Shown here in pieces: positions 26,270 to 35,029 of a stretch of 64,000 nt of DNA. Below the pieces are notes generated by a model that was not told the origin of the DNA, ran no database searches, and worked only from the letters and a program-made list of their open reading frames with translations. The position numbers and the translations under genes were made by a program. Within the stretch, counting starts at the first letter, position 1, and each line of letters begins with the position of its first letter. This DNA comes from Atopobium sp. ICM42b (GTDB lineage: Bacteria; Actinomycetota; Coriobacteriia; Coriobacteriales; Atopobiaceae): contig JDFH01000014.1 in assembly GCA_000564995.1 (NCBI GenBank), positions 1-64,000 on the forward strand. Reading direction: 5' to 3'.

Positions 26270-26881
26270 ATGGATTACTTACAGATTGCCCTTGTAGTCT
26301 TAGCCGTAGCTGGTGTTTGGGCTATTGTCGAAGTTGCTCTGACCCTAAGAACAACAAGAAAGTCAATTACTGAGATTACGCTCTCAGCTAACAACACCAT
26401 TGAGCAGATTCAGCCTGTTATTTCAAAGATTGATGGCATGGTTGATGAGCTTGATCCAACTGTTAAGCAGCTGCCTGCACTTATGCAGAAGGTTGATGAG
26501 GCCGCAGAGAATGCTAACACTTCTCTTGAGAGCCTAAACGTAGTTCTTGGTGATGTAGCAACTGTTTCAGGTGCTGCATCTGCAGTAACTGCAACAGTCA
26601 GTAAGGCTGCAAGCGATGCGGTAACAGGCGTTGTTGAGTCTGTTTCAAAGCTAGGAACTGGTCTTGGCGGATCTTTGAATCCTTCCAAGCTTGCTGAGGT
26701 AGCTCAGGCTCGCCTGAGCGGTGCGACTGCTTCCGCACAGCAGAGTGCGCAGCGCGCTCAAGAGTATCTTGAGGAGCTTCCTTTGCTTTCTCAGGATAAG
26801 ACCAAGCATTCCAGACCAGCTCGTTCTGAGCAGTTCTATATTGAGTACGGTTCTGAGTCTTCTCAGAAGTCTGAGGAGTAG
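26270..26881 (+). CDS. DUF948-like membrane-anchored coiled-coil protein
   Basis: 203 residues. One N-terminal membrane helix (about 4-24) precedes a coiled-coil region (about 28-100), an Ala/Thr/Ser-rich stretch and a charged tail. The pattern matches DUF948 proteins, which in Firmicutes are often associated with general stress (sigma-B) genes. It begins the operon containing the RsbW-like protein and sigma factor, so a stress link is plausible. GAGGG at 26256-26260 is the ribosome site. Confidence 0.6.
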   Translation: MDYLQIALVVLAVAGVWAIVEVALTLRTTRKSITEITLSANNTIEQIQPVISKIDGMVDELDPTVKQLPALMQKVDEAAENANTSLESLNVVLGDVATVSGAASAVTATVSKAASDAVTGVVESVSKLGTGLGGSLNPSKLAEVAQARLSGATASAQQSAQRAQEYLEELPLLSQDKTKHSRPARSEQFYIEYGSESSQKSEE

Positions 26882-26887
26882 ATTGTA

Positions 26888-27271
26888 ATGGCACAAAAAA
26901 TTGTTGAGCTTTCCGCTCCAGCAGATCCAACATTTGCTCGTTCAGTCAGAATGATGGCTGCTAATCTTGCCGTTTTGTGCAAGATGAATGTTGATGAGCT
27001 TGAAGATGTCAAAATGGCCGCTGAAGAGGGCTTTGTCTTTGCATGTGGCACTCAAAATGAATCCGTAGATATTACGTTTACCCTCGAAGACAATGCTATG
27101 GCTATTGACTTTGATTTGGGTGATGAAGATCCAGTTGAGTCTGAGGAAGATAATTCTCAGCCGCTCGAGCTTGTAGAGCTACTGCTCTCTGCTATTTGTG
27201 ACCAGTTTGAGCTCAGTGACGACGGTTACACACTTCATCTTGTGAAGATTTCTGGCGGTGCACATGCCTAA
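26888..27271 (+). CDS. RsbW/SpoIIAB-like anti-sigma factor (divergent)
   Basis: 127 residues. The N-terminal ELSAPADPTFARSVRMMAAN and the helix DELEDVKMAAEEGF correspond to the anti-sigma regulatory kinase fold. The N-box Asn is not present and no glycine-rich ATP lid is visible, so kinase activity is doubtful. Its position immediately before a sigma-B/F-type gene, overlapping it by 8 bases, supports the anti-sigma role. No RsbV-type antagonist is in the window. Confidence 0.65.
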   Translation: MAQKIVELSAPADPTFARSVRMMAANLAVLCKMNVDELEDVKMAAEEGFVFACGTQNESVDITFTLEDNAMAIDFDLGDEDPVESEEDNSQPLELVELLLSAICDQFELSDDGYTLHLVKISGGAHA

Positions 27272-28118
27272 ACCTGAAGCAAACGAGGCAGTACAGGCTT
27301 CTGCAGAAGAGCAGAAAGCCGCAAGAAGAGCTGCTCGTCGTGCTTCTAAAGGTACCCCAGCCTGGGATAAAGATAGAACACGCCAGCTCTTTGCCCAATA
27401 TAAAGAAACAAAAGATCCTGAGGTAAGAGACCAGCTCATTGTGAGTCACTTAAACCTCGTGCGCTTTTTGGCTTCTAAGTTCAAAAACCGTGGAGAACCC
27501 CTTGATGATTTGATTCAGGTGGGAACCATTGGACTTATCAAAGCAATTGATAGGTTTGAGCCTGATCGTGGTCTTGAATTTACAACGTATGCAACGCCAA
27601 CCATCATGGGAGAAATTAAGCGTCACTTCCGTGATAAAGGCTGGTCAGTACGTGTTCCTCGACGTCTGCAGGAGCTTTCGTCCAAGATCAATCAGGTTAC
27701 TGATGATTTGACTAAAGAGCTGCAAAGAAGCCCTTCAATTGAAGAGATTGCCCAGCGCCTTGATACTAATGTTGAAGAGGTTCTTGAGGCTATGGAGTCT
27801 TCCAGTGCTTATAGCTCTGTTCCTCTTGAGGGAGGCGGCTCTGGCGCTGATGGTGACGAGGCTCCTTCAATCATTGATCAGTATGTGACCGAAGATGAAG
27901 ATCTTGCTGGTTCAGATGACCGCATTGTTCTTGAAGAGGCTATCAGGGATTTCTCTCCACGAGAGCAAGAGATTATTCGTATGCGTTTTGTTGAAGGCCT
28001 TACCCAGGTAGAGATTGCAGAGAAACTCAACATCTCTCAGGTACAGGTTTCAAGGCTGCTTCGCCGCACCTTAAAGCGTATTCAAGAAAAGATTGACCCA
28101 GAAAGCGTGAATCGTTAA
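27264..28118 (+). CDS. SigB/SigF-family RNA polymerase sigma factor
   Basis: 284 residues. Region 2 (DDLIQVGTIGLIKAIDRF, FTTYATPTIMGEIKRHFRDK), region 3 (PSIEEIAQRL) and region 4 (EQEIIRMRFVEGLTQVEIAEKLNISQVQVSRLLRR) identify a group 3 sigma factor of the stress/sporulation type. An acidic insert (about 195-225) separates regions 3 and 4. ATG 27264 lies within the end of the RsbW-like gene. It likely controls a stress regulon. Target promoters with GGGTA cores exist in the window. Confidence 0.88.
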   Translation: MPKPEANEAVQASAEEQKAARRAARRASKGTPAWDKDRTRQLFAQYKETKDPEVRDQLIVSHLNLVRFLASKFKNRGEPLDDLIQVGTIGLIKAIDRFEPDRGLEFTTYATPTIMGEIKRHFRDKGWSVRVPRRLQELSSKINQVTDDLTKELQRSPSIEEIAQRLDTNVEEVLEAMESSSAYSSVPLEGGGSGADGDEAPSIIDQYVTEDEDLAGSDDRIVLEEAIRDFSPREQEIIRMRFVEGLTQVEIAEKLNISQVQVSRLLRRTLKRIQEKIDPESVNR

Positions 28119-29500
28119 TGGATCAAAAGCATCAAAACTTTTCCGATTCAGTTCAGAGATGGAAACAGCGTGGCTTGATAGTGTGGACAGCTATTGGTCT
28201 GGCCGCATTGTTCGCGCTTGCGCTGCATGTTCTTGGCATTCTGGGACAGGCTGTTGAGCTGCTAGCTATCGGCGCTATTGTTGCGTTTGTCTGTAGCCCT
28301 GTTACTAATTGGCTTGAAGACAGGGGAGTGCCACGTGGCATCTCTGCTCTTATAGCTCTTGTTCTTACGCTCATTGTGCTAGTAGGATTTCTTATTCTCA
28401 TTGCGCAGCCATTGGTATTTGAGCTTACTACGTTACTCAGAGACGCTCCTTCGTATGCAAGTCAGATAGGAGCAATGGCAAGGGAGTTTTGGCAGAACTT
28501 TGACACTCAAAGTAACCCTGCTGTTAGACAGACGGTAGAACTTGCAATTGAACAGGCATCAAGTATTGGAATATCAGTTGCTTCTGGTATTTTGAGTTGG
28601 CTTTCCACATCTGCTTTAGGCAACATCTCTTCTATGGCAAACCAACTCATGGTCTTCTTCTTAGGCCTAGTGCTTGCCTATTGGTTGGCTAAAGATTATC
28701 CAGTTATTGTCCGTGAGATGGCTATTATTGCTGGTCCTCAAAAAGAGAATGAGTTCAGACTTATTCTTGCAATCTTAAGTAGATCTACCAGTGGATATAT
28801 GCGAGGCACTATCATTACCTCTGCGGTTAATGGCATTCTTGTGTACTTTGGGTGTCTGATTTTAGGCAACCCTTACGCCGCTCTTATTGGCATGGTTACA
28901 GGAATCTTCCATATTATTCCTGTAGTTGGACCGGTTTTCTCGGCAGGTATTGCTCTTATTTTGAGCATCTTGGTAGACCCTGTCATGACCGTATGGACTA
29001 CCGTTATCTTGATGGTTGCACAAAACGTTGTTGATAACGTGCTTTCACCTTTGGTTATGGCAACTAGCGTTAAAGTTCACCCGGGTCTTTCGCTCGTTGG
29101 TATTGTCATTGGCAGCGCTCTTGGCGGAGTAGTTGGAACTATTCTTGCCATACCTTTGACAGCAGCACTGAGGGGCATCTTTGTGTACTTCTTTGAGAAG
29201 TATTCGGGCAGACAGATCGTCTCGCCAAATGGTGCGCTTTTTAACTCGACGCAGTATGTGGATGAGTCTGGCGCTATTCTGCCAGAGTATGACGCTCTGG
29301 ACGATCCGAAGTTCTTTGAGGAGTCGCGTCTTGTTGATCAAGACACTACAGCTCATGTGCGCAGCAAGTCTTCAGCTCCCGCGCCCAAGATTCTTGGACA
29401 TGATTTTTCTCAGTTACTTTTTAGGAATACTCAAGAAGTTACTAAGGAACCAGATAAACCATCGTCAGATGCGGTAGACTCAGACAGTACAAAAGAGTAG
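28118..29500 (+). CDS. AI-2E family transporter (TqsA/PerM-like)
   Basis: 460 residues. About eight membrane helices (about 20-350), with the family's C-terminal block PVVGPVFSAGIALILSIL and VVDNVLSPLVMATSVKVHPGLSL. A hydrophilic tail of about 100 residues follows. Members export autoinducer-2 or act as Na+/H+ antiporters, so no substrate can be given. The ATG overlaps the sigma factor stop (TAATG), placing it in the same operon. Confidence 0.82.
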   Translation: MDQKHQNFSDSVQRWKQRGLIVWTAIGLAALFALALHVLGILGQAVELLAIGAIVAFVCSPVTNWLEDRGVPRGISALIALVLTLIVLVGFLILIAQPLVFELTTLLRDAPSYASQIGAMAREFWQNFDTQSNPAVRQTVELAIEQASSIGISVASGILSWLSTSALGNISSMANQLMVFFLGLVLAYWLAKDYPVIVREMAIIAGPQKENEFRLILAILSRSTSGYMRGTIITSAVNGILVYFGCLILGNPYAALIGMVTGIFHIIPVVGPVFSAGIALILSILVDPVMTVWTTVILMVAQNVVDNVLSPLVMATSVKVHPGLSLVGIVIGSALGGVVGTILAIPLTAALRGIFVYFFEKYSGRQIVSPNGALFNSTQYVDESGAILPEYDALDDPKFFEESRLVDQDTTAHVRSKSSAPAPKILGHDFSQLLFRNTQEVTKEPDKPSSDAVDSDSTKE

Positions 29501-29525
29501 TTATTTGAATACGGAGAAGTACTTT

Positions 29526-32171
29526 ATGGCTGACTATAAAACAATGACAACAGCAGAGATTCGTGATGACTTCCTAAGCTTCTTTGAGAGCAAGGGTTGC
29601 AAGCGCTATCCTTCTTCATCTCTGGTGCCTTCTGATCCTTCGCTGCTTCTTGCTAATGCTGGCATGAACCAGTTCAAGGAATATTACCAGGGCATCAAGA
29701 CTATGAAGGAAATTGGTGCAACTTCCTGCCAGAAGTGCCTTCGTACTAACGATATTGACAACATTGGCGACTCTCGCCATCTCTCATTCTTTGAGATGCT
29801 GGGTAACTTCTCCTTTGGCGGTTACACCAAGCGCGATGCATGCACCTGGGCAATGGAGTTTATTTCTTCTCCAGAGCACCTTGGCCTGCCTCTTGATCGC
29901 CTGTACTTTACTGTTTTTACTGACGACGATGAGGCAATTGAGATTTGGAAGTCTCTTGGTGTAGCAGAAGATCACATCACCCGTCTGGGCGAGGAAGACA
30001 ACTTCTGGGCAGCTGGTCCAACTGGTCCTTGTGGTCCTTGCTCTGAGATTTACTTTGACCAGGGTCCTGAGTTTGAGGGAGAGGCTCCTGGAGACGACGG
30101 TGACCGTTACCTTGAGTTCTGGAACCTCGTCTTTACTCAATTTGATCGCCAGGAAGATGGTTCTCTGCCTGAGCTTCCTCATCGCAACATCGATACCGGC
30201 ATGGGCCTTGAGCGTATCGCAGCTATCATGCAGCATGAAGGCACCAATTACGAGGGTGACATCATGCGTACCCTCATCTCTTTGGGCGAGAAACTCTCTG
30301 GTAAAAAGTATCACTCAACTGATGAGATTGACCGCAGCCTGCGTATCCTTGCAGACCACTCTCGTGCAGTTACCTTTATGATTGGTGATGGTATTCTCCC
30401 TGGTAACGAGGGTAGAAGCTACATTCTTCGCCGCCTGCTCCGTCGCGCTGTCTACCACGGCCGCTTACTGGGCATTCAGGGCACCTTCATGGCAGAGTAC
30501 GCGCATGAGGTTGCTGTTCTGCTTGGCGCAGAATATCCAGAGCTTGTCGAGAAGAGCGCTCTTATCGACGGCATTCTGACTGCAGAAGAGGAGCGCTTTG
30601 GCGCTACGCTTGACGCAGGCGAGTCTAAACTCACTGCAGAGCTTGAGCATCTAGAGGATGGCGCACAGCTTTCCGGTGAGGTTGCATTCCTTCTGCACGA
30701 TACCTACGGATTCCCTATTGATCTTACTCGTGAGATTGCTGCAAATGCAGGTCACGTTGTTGACATGGACGCCTTTGATGCTGCAATGACTGAGCAGCGT
30801 GAGCGCGCTCGTAAGTCTGCTAACCGCGATGCTTGGGGCAATGCTCAGAGCATTTGGGTTGCACTTTCTGACCGCCTTGATGAGACCGTCTTTGACGGCT
30901 ATGACAACAACGAGCTCTCTGGCGTTCGTGTTGTTGCTCTTGTTCAGGATGGACAGGAGGTTGAGTCCGCTTCTGCTGGCTCTGAGGTTGAGGTTGTACT
31001 TGACCGTACGCCTTTCTATGCAGAGATGGGCGGCCAGGTTGGTGATACCGGCAAGCTGACAGCTCCTGGTCTCTACGTTCACGTCACTGATACCAAGCAC
31101 CGTGACGGCGGCCTTGAGTCCCACGTTGGCGTGGTAGAAGAGGGCACCATCTCTGTTGGTGATTCAGTCACCGCAACCATTGATGCCGGCCGTCGTGAGC
31201 TCATTCGCCGCAACCACACGGCAACTCACCTGCTTGACGCAGCCCTCAAAAAGGTTCTGGGCGACCACGTGAACCAGGCTGGTTCTCTTGTTGCTCCAGA
31301 TCGTATGCGCTTTGACTTTACGCACTTTGAGGCTCTTACCAAAGATGAGCTTGATCGCATTGAGGGTATGGTTAACGCAGAGATTTTTGCTGCTAAGCCT
31401 GTTGTTACTCAGATTATGAGCATTGAGGACGCAAAGGCCGCTGGTGCTGTTGCACTCTTTGGCGAGAAGTACGGTGATGTCGTACGCGTTGTCTCTGCTG
31501 GTGCAGAAGACACTCCATTTTCTCGTGAGCTCTGCGGTGGTACTCACGCACGTAACACAGCAGACCTTGGCCTCTTCAAGATTATTTCTGAGAGCTCCGT
31601 TGGTTCTAACTCAAGGCGTATTGAGGCGGTAACTTCTATGGGCGCTATCGAGTACGTTGATGAGCGCCTGGCTCAACTTGACGAGGTTGCCGCAGCTCTG
31701 AAGGTTCGTCCTTCTGCTGTTGCAGACCGCGTTGAGCAGCTGCAGCAAGATCTTCGCACTGCAAACCATAAGCTTGAGGCCGCTCTTACCGGAGCAGGCA
31801 GCAACCAGGTAGCAGAAGCACTTAAGTCTGCTGTTCAGCTTAATGGCTATAGCTGTGTAATTGCTAAGCTTGAGGGCCTTTCTGGCAAAGAGCTCCGCTC
31901 TGCTTGGGATGGCATCCGTGATGCATCTGACGGCCAGCCTGTTGCTTGCGTCATTGCATCTGCAACCGCTGACGGTAAGGTTTCCCTGCTTGCAGGTGCC
32001 ACTGATTCTGCAGTTGCAGCGGGCTTCTCGGCAGGAGATATTGTCAAAGAGATTGCAGAGCTTGTTGGTGGCCGTGGTGGCGGTAAGCCAGCAATGGCCC
32101 AGGCAGGCGGCTCAAATGCTGCAGGAATTGACGATGCGCTTGAGGCTGCAAAAGCAAAGCTTGGTGCGTAA
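29526..32171 (+). CDS. alaS: Alanyl-tRNA synthetase
   Basis: 881 residues. The class II catalytic domain (FFESKGCKRYPSSSLVPSDP, NAGMNQFK), the editing domain with HTATHLLDAAL and CGGTHARNTADLG (zinc and proofreading residues), and the C-terminal oligomerisation domain are complete. It charges tRNA-Ala and clears Ser/Gly errors. ATG 29526 with GGAGAAG upstream is preferred to a TTG at 29505. It is followed 3 bases later by yqgF, a common neighbour. Confidence 0.96.
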   Translation: MADYKTMTTAEIRDDFLSFFESKGCKRYPSSSLVPSDPSLLLANAGMNQFKEYYQGIKTMKEIGATSCQKCLRTNDIDNIGDSRHLSFFEMLGNFSFGGYTKRDACTWAMEFISSPEHLGLPLDRLYFTVFTDDDEAIEIWKSLGVAEDHITRLGEEDNFWAAGPTGPCGPCSEIYFDQGPEFEGEAPGDDGDRYLEFWNLVFTQFDRQEDGSLPELPHRNIDTGMGLERIAAIMQHEGTNYEGDIMRTLISLGEKLSGKKYHSTDEIDRSLRILADHSRAVTFMIGDGILPGNEGRSYILRRLLRRAVYHGRLLGIQGTFMAEYAHEVAVLLGAEYPELVEKSALIDGILTAEEERFGATLDAGESKLTAELEHLEDGAQLSGEVAFLLHDTYGFPIDLTREIAANAGHVVDMDAFDAAMTEQRERARKSANRDAWGNAQSIWVALSDRLDETVFDGYDNNELSGVRVVALVQDGQEVESASAGSEVEVVLDRTPFYAEMGGQVGDTGKLTAPGLYVHVTDTKHRDGGLESHVGVVEEGTISVGDSVTATIDAGRRELIRRNHTATHLLDAALKKVLGDHVNQAGSLVAPDRMRFDFTHFEALTKDELDRIEGMVNAEIFAAKPVVTQIMSIEDAKAAGAVALFGEKYGDVVRVVSAGAEDTPFSRELCGGTHARNTADLGLFKIISESSVGSNSRRIEAVTSMGAIEYVDERLAQLDEVAAALKVRPSAVADRVEQLQQDLRTANHKLEAALTGAGSNQVAEALKSAVQLNGYSCVIAKLEGLSGKELRSAWDGIRDASDGQPVACVIASATADGKVSLLAGATDSAVAAGFSAGDIVKEIAELVGGRGGGKPAMAQAGGSNAAGIDDALEAAKAKLGA

Positions 32172-32174
32172 CGT

Positions 32175-32597
32175 TTGCGTGTTTTAGCTCTAGATATTGG
32201 TGAAGTTCGCATCGGGGTTGCTGTAAGTGACCCCGATGGTGCTATTGCGTCACCTGTTTGTGTGCTTCCTGCGCAAGAGGTGCTCTCACATGCGCGTACG
32301 TTTAAAGCTGTGCTTGAAAATTGGGAGCCAGAGCTACTTTTGTGCGGTCGTCCTAAAACGCTCGCCGGCGAAGATGGACCACAGGCCCAAAAAATTACCG
32401 CTCAAGCTGAGCAAATTGCGAAGAACTGCCAACTTCCATTAGAATTTACTGACGAAAGACTTTCTTCTGCGGAAGCGAAGAAGATTCTTCGAGCGCAAGG
32501 TTTATCTGAGAAAGCCATGCGTGGAAAAGTTGACATGGTTGCTGCTTCGCTCTTTTTGCAATCATGGCTTGATGCACAGATGAATAAGGGAGACTAA
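32175..32597 (+). CDS. ruvX: YqgF/RuvX family putative Holliday junction resolvase
   Basis: 140 residues. RNase H-like fold with the conserved start LALDIGEVRIGVAVSD, then FTDERLSSAEA and the final KVDMVAASLFLQSWLD. The family takes part in rRNA 5'-end maturation and possibly junction resolution. TTG start 3 bases after the alaS stop, without a clear ribosome site, indicates translational coupling. mltG follows directly. Confidence 0.88.
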   Translation: MRVLALDIGEVRIGVAVSDPDGAIASPVCVLPAQEVLSHARTFKAVLENWEPELLLCGRPKTLAGEDGPQAQKITAQAEQIAKNCQLPLEFTDERLSSAEAKKILRAQGLSEKAMRGKVDMVAASLFLQSWLDAQMNKGD

Positions 32598-33908
32598 ATG
32601 CCCACCCTATCCAATGGTTCTTCTCCGCGTCGTCAAGGCGCACATTTTTCTTCTCCTGTACCAGAAGGACAGGCTCAGGAAGAGCAGGCTCAGCAGGAAC
32701 AGATCACGCAGCCTTCAGTTGAGGCTACAGGATCGCTACCTGCACTTACCGGTGGCAAGCTTTCTTCAAGAAGCGCTCAAGTCACTCATATGGCAAAGAA
32801 CAAGCAGGTAAAGCATAGAGATAAGAAGGCTTCAAAGCGTTCTCGTATTTTTGCGGCACTTATCGCTTTTATCATGGTCGCGGCCCTTGGCATCTTTGTA
32901 TGGAAAGTAGCGCTTCCAGAGCTTTCTCGCGCTAATTCCGATACACAAGAAATTACCGCTGGTCAGCAAGTTACCGTTACTATTCCAGATGGTGCTGGTG
33001 CGCAGGAAGTCGCAAAGATTCTTTTTGAGAACAAAATTATTGCTACTAAGAGCGAGTTTTTAAACCAGGTAAAGCGTCAGGATGCTGAGCAGAAAATCAA
33101 GAGTGGTATCTATGTTATTACCACTGGTACCAAGCCAGCAGACATCGTTCATCTGCTTATTTCTGGCCCTAATGCTCCTGGTAGTGGCTTTGTCGTACCA
33201 GAAGGTTATACCGTTTCTCAGGTTGCTGATTTGGTTCAGGACTACTTTGGTATTTCTCGCGATGATTTCTTGAATCAGGCAAAAGCATCCAATTATGTTG
33301 CTGACTATCCGTTCCTTGCTGGTGCGGTAGATGCTAATGATTCTCTTGAGGGCTACTTGTTCCCCAAGACCTATACCTTTACAGAAAGCAATGTAACTGC
33401 CGATACGGTCATCCGTGCCATGCTTGATCAGTTTGAGACAGAGACAGCTGATCTTAACTTGGACGCTGCTCGCATTACGCTCAATAAGCGTTACAACTTG
33501 AATCTTACTAACGAGCAAATCATTATCATGGCATCGATTATTGAGCGAGAAGCCCTGACTGATGATGACCGTCCTAAGGTTGCATCTGTCTTCTACAACC
33601 GCTTGTACGATGATATGTATCTCCAAAGCGATGCTACTCTTGCTTACTCTTTGGGTAGGGAAGCTACTGCAGAAGAGCTCAGCTCAATGACAAGCGATCC
33701 CTATAACACCTATGCGTTTAAGGGTTTGACTCCTACACCTATTTGCTCCCCAGGTTATGCCTCTATTAAGGCGGCTATGGATCCAGCAGCAACCAATTAT
33801 TACTACTTCTGGATTACCTCGGATGAGCACGTATTCTCAGAGACGTACGACGAGCATCAGCAGGCTATTGAAAACGCACGCGAGCGTGAAGCCGCAAGCA
33901 AGCAATAG
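32598..33908 (+). CDS. mltG: Endolytic murein transglycosylase MltG
   Basis: 436 residues. A cytoplasmic Gln/Lys-rich region (1-90) and a membrane helix (about 92-112) precede a LysM-like segment and the YceG catalytic domain (VPEGYTVSQVADLV, SLEGYLFPKTYTF, IIMASIIEREA, then NTYAFKGLTPTPICSPG). The conserved catalytic Glu is in ASIIERE. It cuts nascent glycan strands at the membrane. The stop is 10 bases before yqeG. Confidence 0.92.
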   Translation: MPTLSNGSSPRRQGAHFSSPVPEGQAQEEQAQQEQITQPSVEATGSLPALTGGKLSSRSAQVTHMAKNKQVKHRDKKASKRSRIFAALIAFIMVAALGIFVWKVALPELSRANSDTQEITAGQQVTVTIPDGAGAQEVAKILFENKIIATKSEFLNQVKRQDAEQKIKSGIYVITTGTKPADIVHLLISGPNAPGSGFVVPEGYTVSQVADLVQDYFGISRDDFLNQAKASNYVADYPFLAGAVDANDSLEGYLFPKTYTFTESNVTADTVIRAMLDQFETETADLNLDAARITLNKRYNLNLTNEQIIIMASIIEREALTDDDRPKVASVFYNRLYDDMYLQSDATLAYSLGREATAEELSSMTSDPYNTYAFKGLTPTPICSPGYASIKAAMDPAATNYYYFWITSDEHVFSETYDEHQQAIENAREREAASKQ

Positions 33909-33918
33909 TTGGTGTGGC

Positions 33919-34416
33919 ATGAGTTTGATCAAAGCAACACACTACGTTTCTGCTGTTGAATACATCTCAATAGAGGATTTGGTTCAGCAGGGGATTAAAC
34001 TTGTGCTCCTAGATCGCGATAATACTTGTGTGCCCCGAGACACCAAGATGGTGCCGCCAGAGGTTTCTGCTTGGTTTGAGAAGGCTCATGCGGCTGGATT
34101 AACGCTCTGTCTCATCTCCAATAACATTCACCTCAATGAGGTCCAGCGTAGCGCTCACGAGCTGGGAATTGAAGGAGAGGGCTTTGCGTGCAAGCCGCTT
34201 CCTCGCGCGCTAACTGCTGCTATGAAGCGTTTCTCGGCAACTAAAGAACAAACTGTGATGGTGGGAGACCAGATTTTTACTGATGTTATTGCAGGTAATT
34301 TGGCTGGTGTTTCAACTATTTTGGTAAAGCCACAGTCCAATGAGGATCTTTGGTACACCAATATCATTCGTCACGTCGAGCGCCGCATTTTAAAAAATGT
34401 AACTTTTACGTCATAA
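33919..34416 (+). CDS. YqeG family HAD phosphatase
   Basis: 165 residues. HAD motifs are intact: LDRDNT (nucleophile Asp), ISNN, the Lys in FACKPLPRAL and GDQIFTDVIAGN. The family (HAD-IIIA, YqeG) is widespread in Firmicutes and Actinomycetota and related to phosphatidylglycerophosphatase GEP4. ATG 33919 gives the canonical N-terminus; the longer frame from 33757 lies inside mltG. The ribosome site is weak, so coupling to mltG is likely. Confidence 0.8.
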   Translation: MSLIKATHYVSAVEYISIEDLVQQGIKLVLLDRDNTCVPRDTKMVPPEVSAWFEKAHAAGLTLCLISNNIHLNEVQRSAHELGIEGEGFACKPLPRALTAAMKRFSATKEQTVMVGDQIFTDVIAGNLAGVSTILVKPQSNEDLWYTNIIRHVERRILKNVTFTS

Positions 34417-34480
34417 CAAGACGGCTTTAGTTTACTTGCTCCAACTCGATGATAGAATCATCTTGAAAGGCTGGAGGAGT

Positions 34481-35029
34481 ATGGAGCTTCGCGATTCAAG
34501 ATACGTTGTACATGAGGGCTGTGATCATATCTTTTTTGTAGGCTTTCTGGGTGCCGGAAAGTCCACACTCGCACGTAATTTGGGCGAGCTGTTTCACCGT
34601 CGTTATGTTGACACCGATCGCCTAGCAGAGCGTATAGCAGGAAAATCACTGGCAGAAATCTACGAAGATGACGGTGAAGAGCTTTTTAGGCAGGCAGAAA
34701 CTGAGGTTTTGCACACGCTTAAGACTAAGAAGTCACTGCTGGTAAGCTGCGGCGGTGGAATTGTCGAGAAGGACGTCAATCTTGCGCTTATGCGTGAGAT
34801 GGGAGTCATTGTGTTTCTCGACGGCGATCTTTCTGACTCACTTCGCCAAATTCAGCGCACGGATAGGCGTCCCGATCTGGGAAGCTTTGAAAACGCTACT
34901 CAGCTTTATAGACGCCTGCGCCCGCGTTATGAGGCCGCTGCTGATATTACTATTGATATTCGTGAGAAAACGTTTGAGCAGGTAGCTATTGATTCTGGCA
35001 AGCTGCTTTGGGAAAGAGGTCTTCTATGA
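34481..35029 (+). CDS. aroK: Shikimate kinase
   Basis: 182 residues. P-loop GFLGAGKST, shikimate-binding VDTDRLAE, EELFRQAE, SCGGG and the lid Arg in DRRPDLG are all present, so the enzyme looks intact. It phosphorylates shikimate in the route to chorismate. AAAGG (34467-34471) or GGAGG is the ribosome site. TAGAAT (34453-34458) with TTTACT 16 bp upstream could be a promoter. The next gene is an AroB relative with a damaged active site, so whether the pathway works is unclear. Confidence 0.85.
   Translation: MELRDSRYVVHEGCDHIFFVGFLGAGKSTLARNLGELFHRRYVDTDRLAERIAGKSLAEIYEDDGEELFRQAETEVLHTLKTKKSLLVSCGGGIVEKDVNLALMREMGVIVFLDGDLSDSLRQIQRTDRRPDLGSFENATQLYRRLRPRYEAAADITIDIREKTFEQVAIDSGKLLWERGLL

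Noticed and set aside
33757..33918. N-terminal extension of the YqeG gene
   Set aside because: It lies within mltG in another frame and lacks any conserved sequence; the family start is at 33919.
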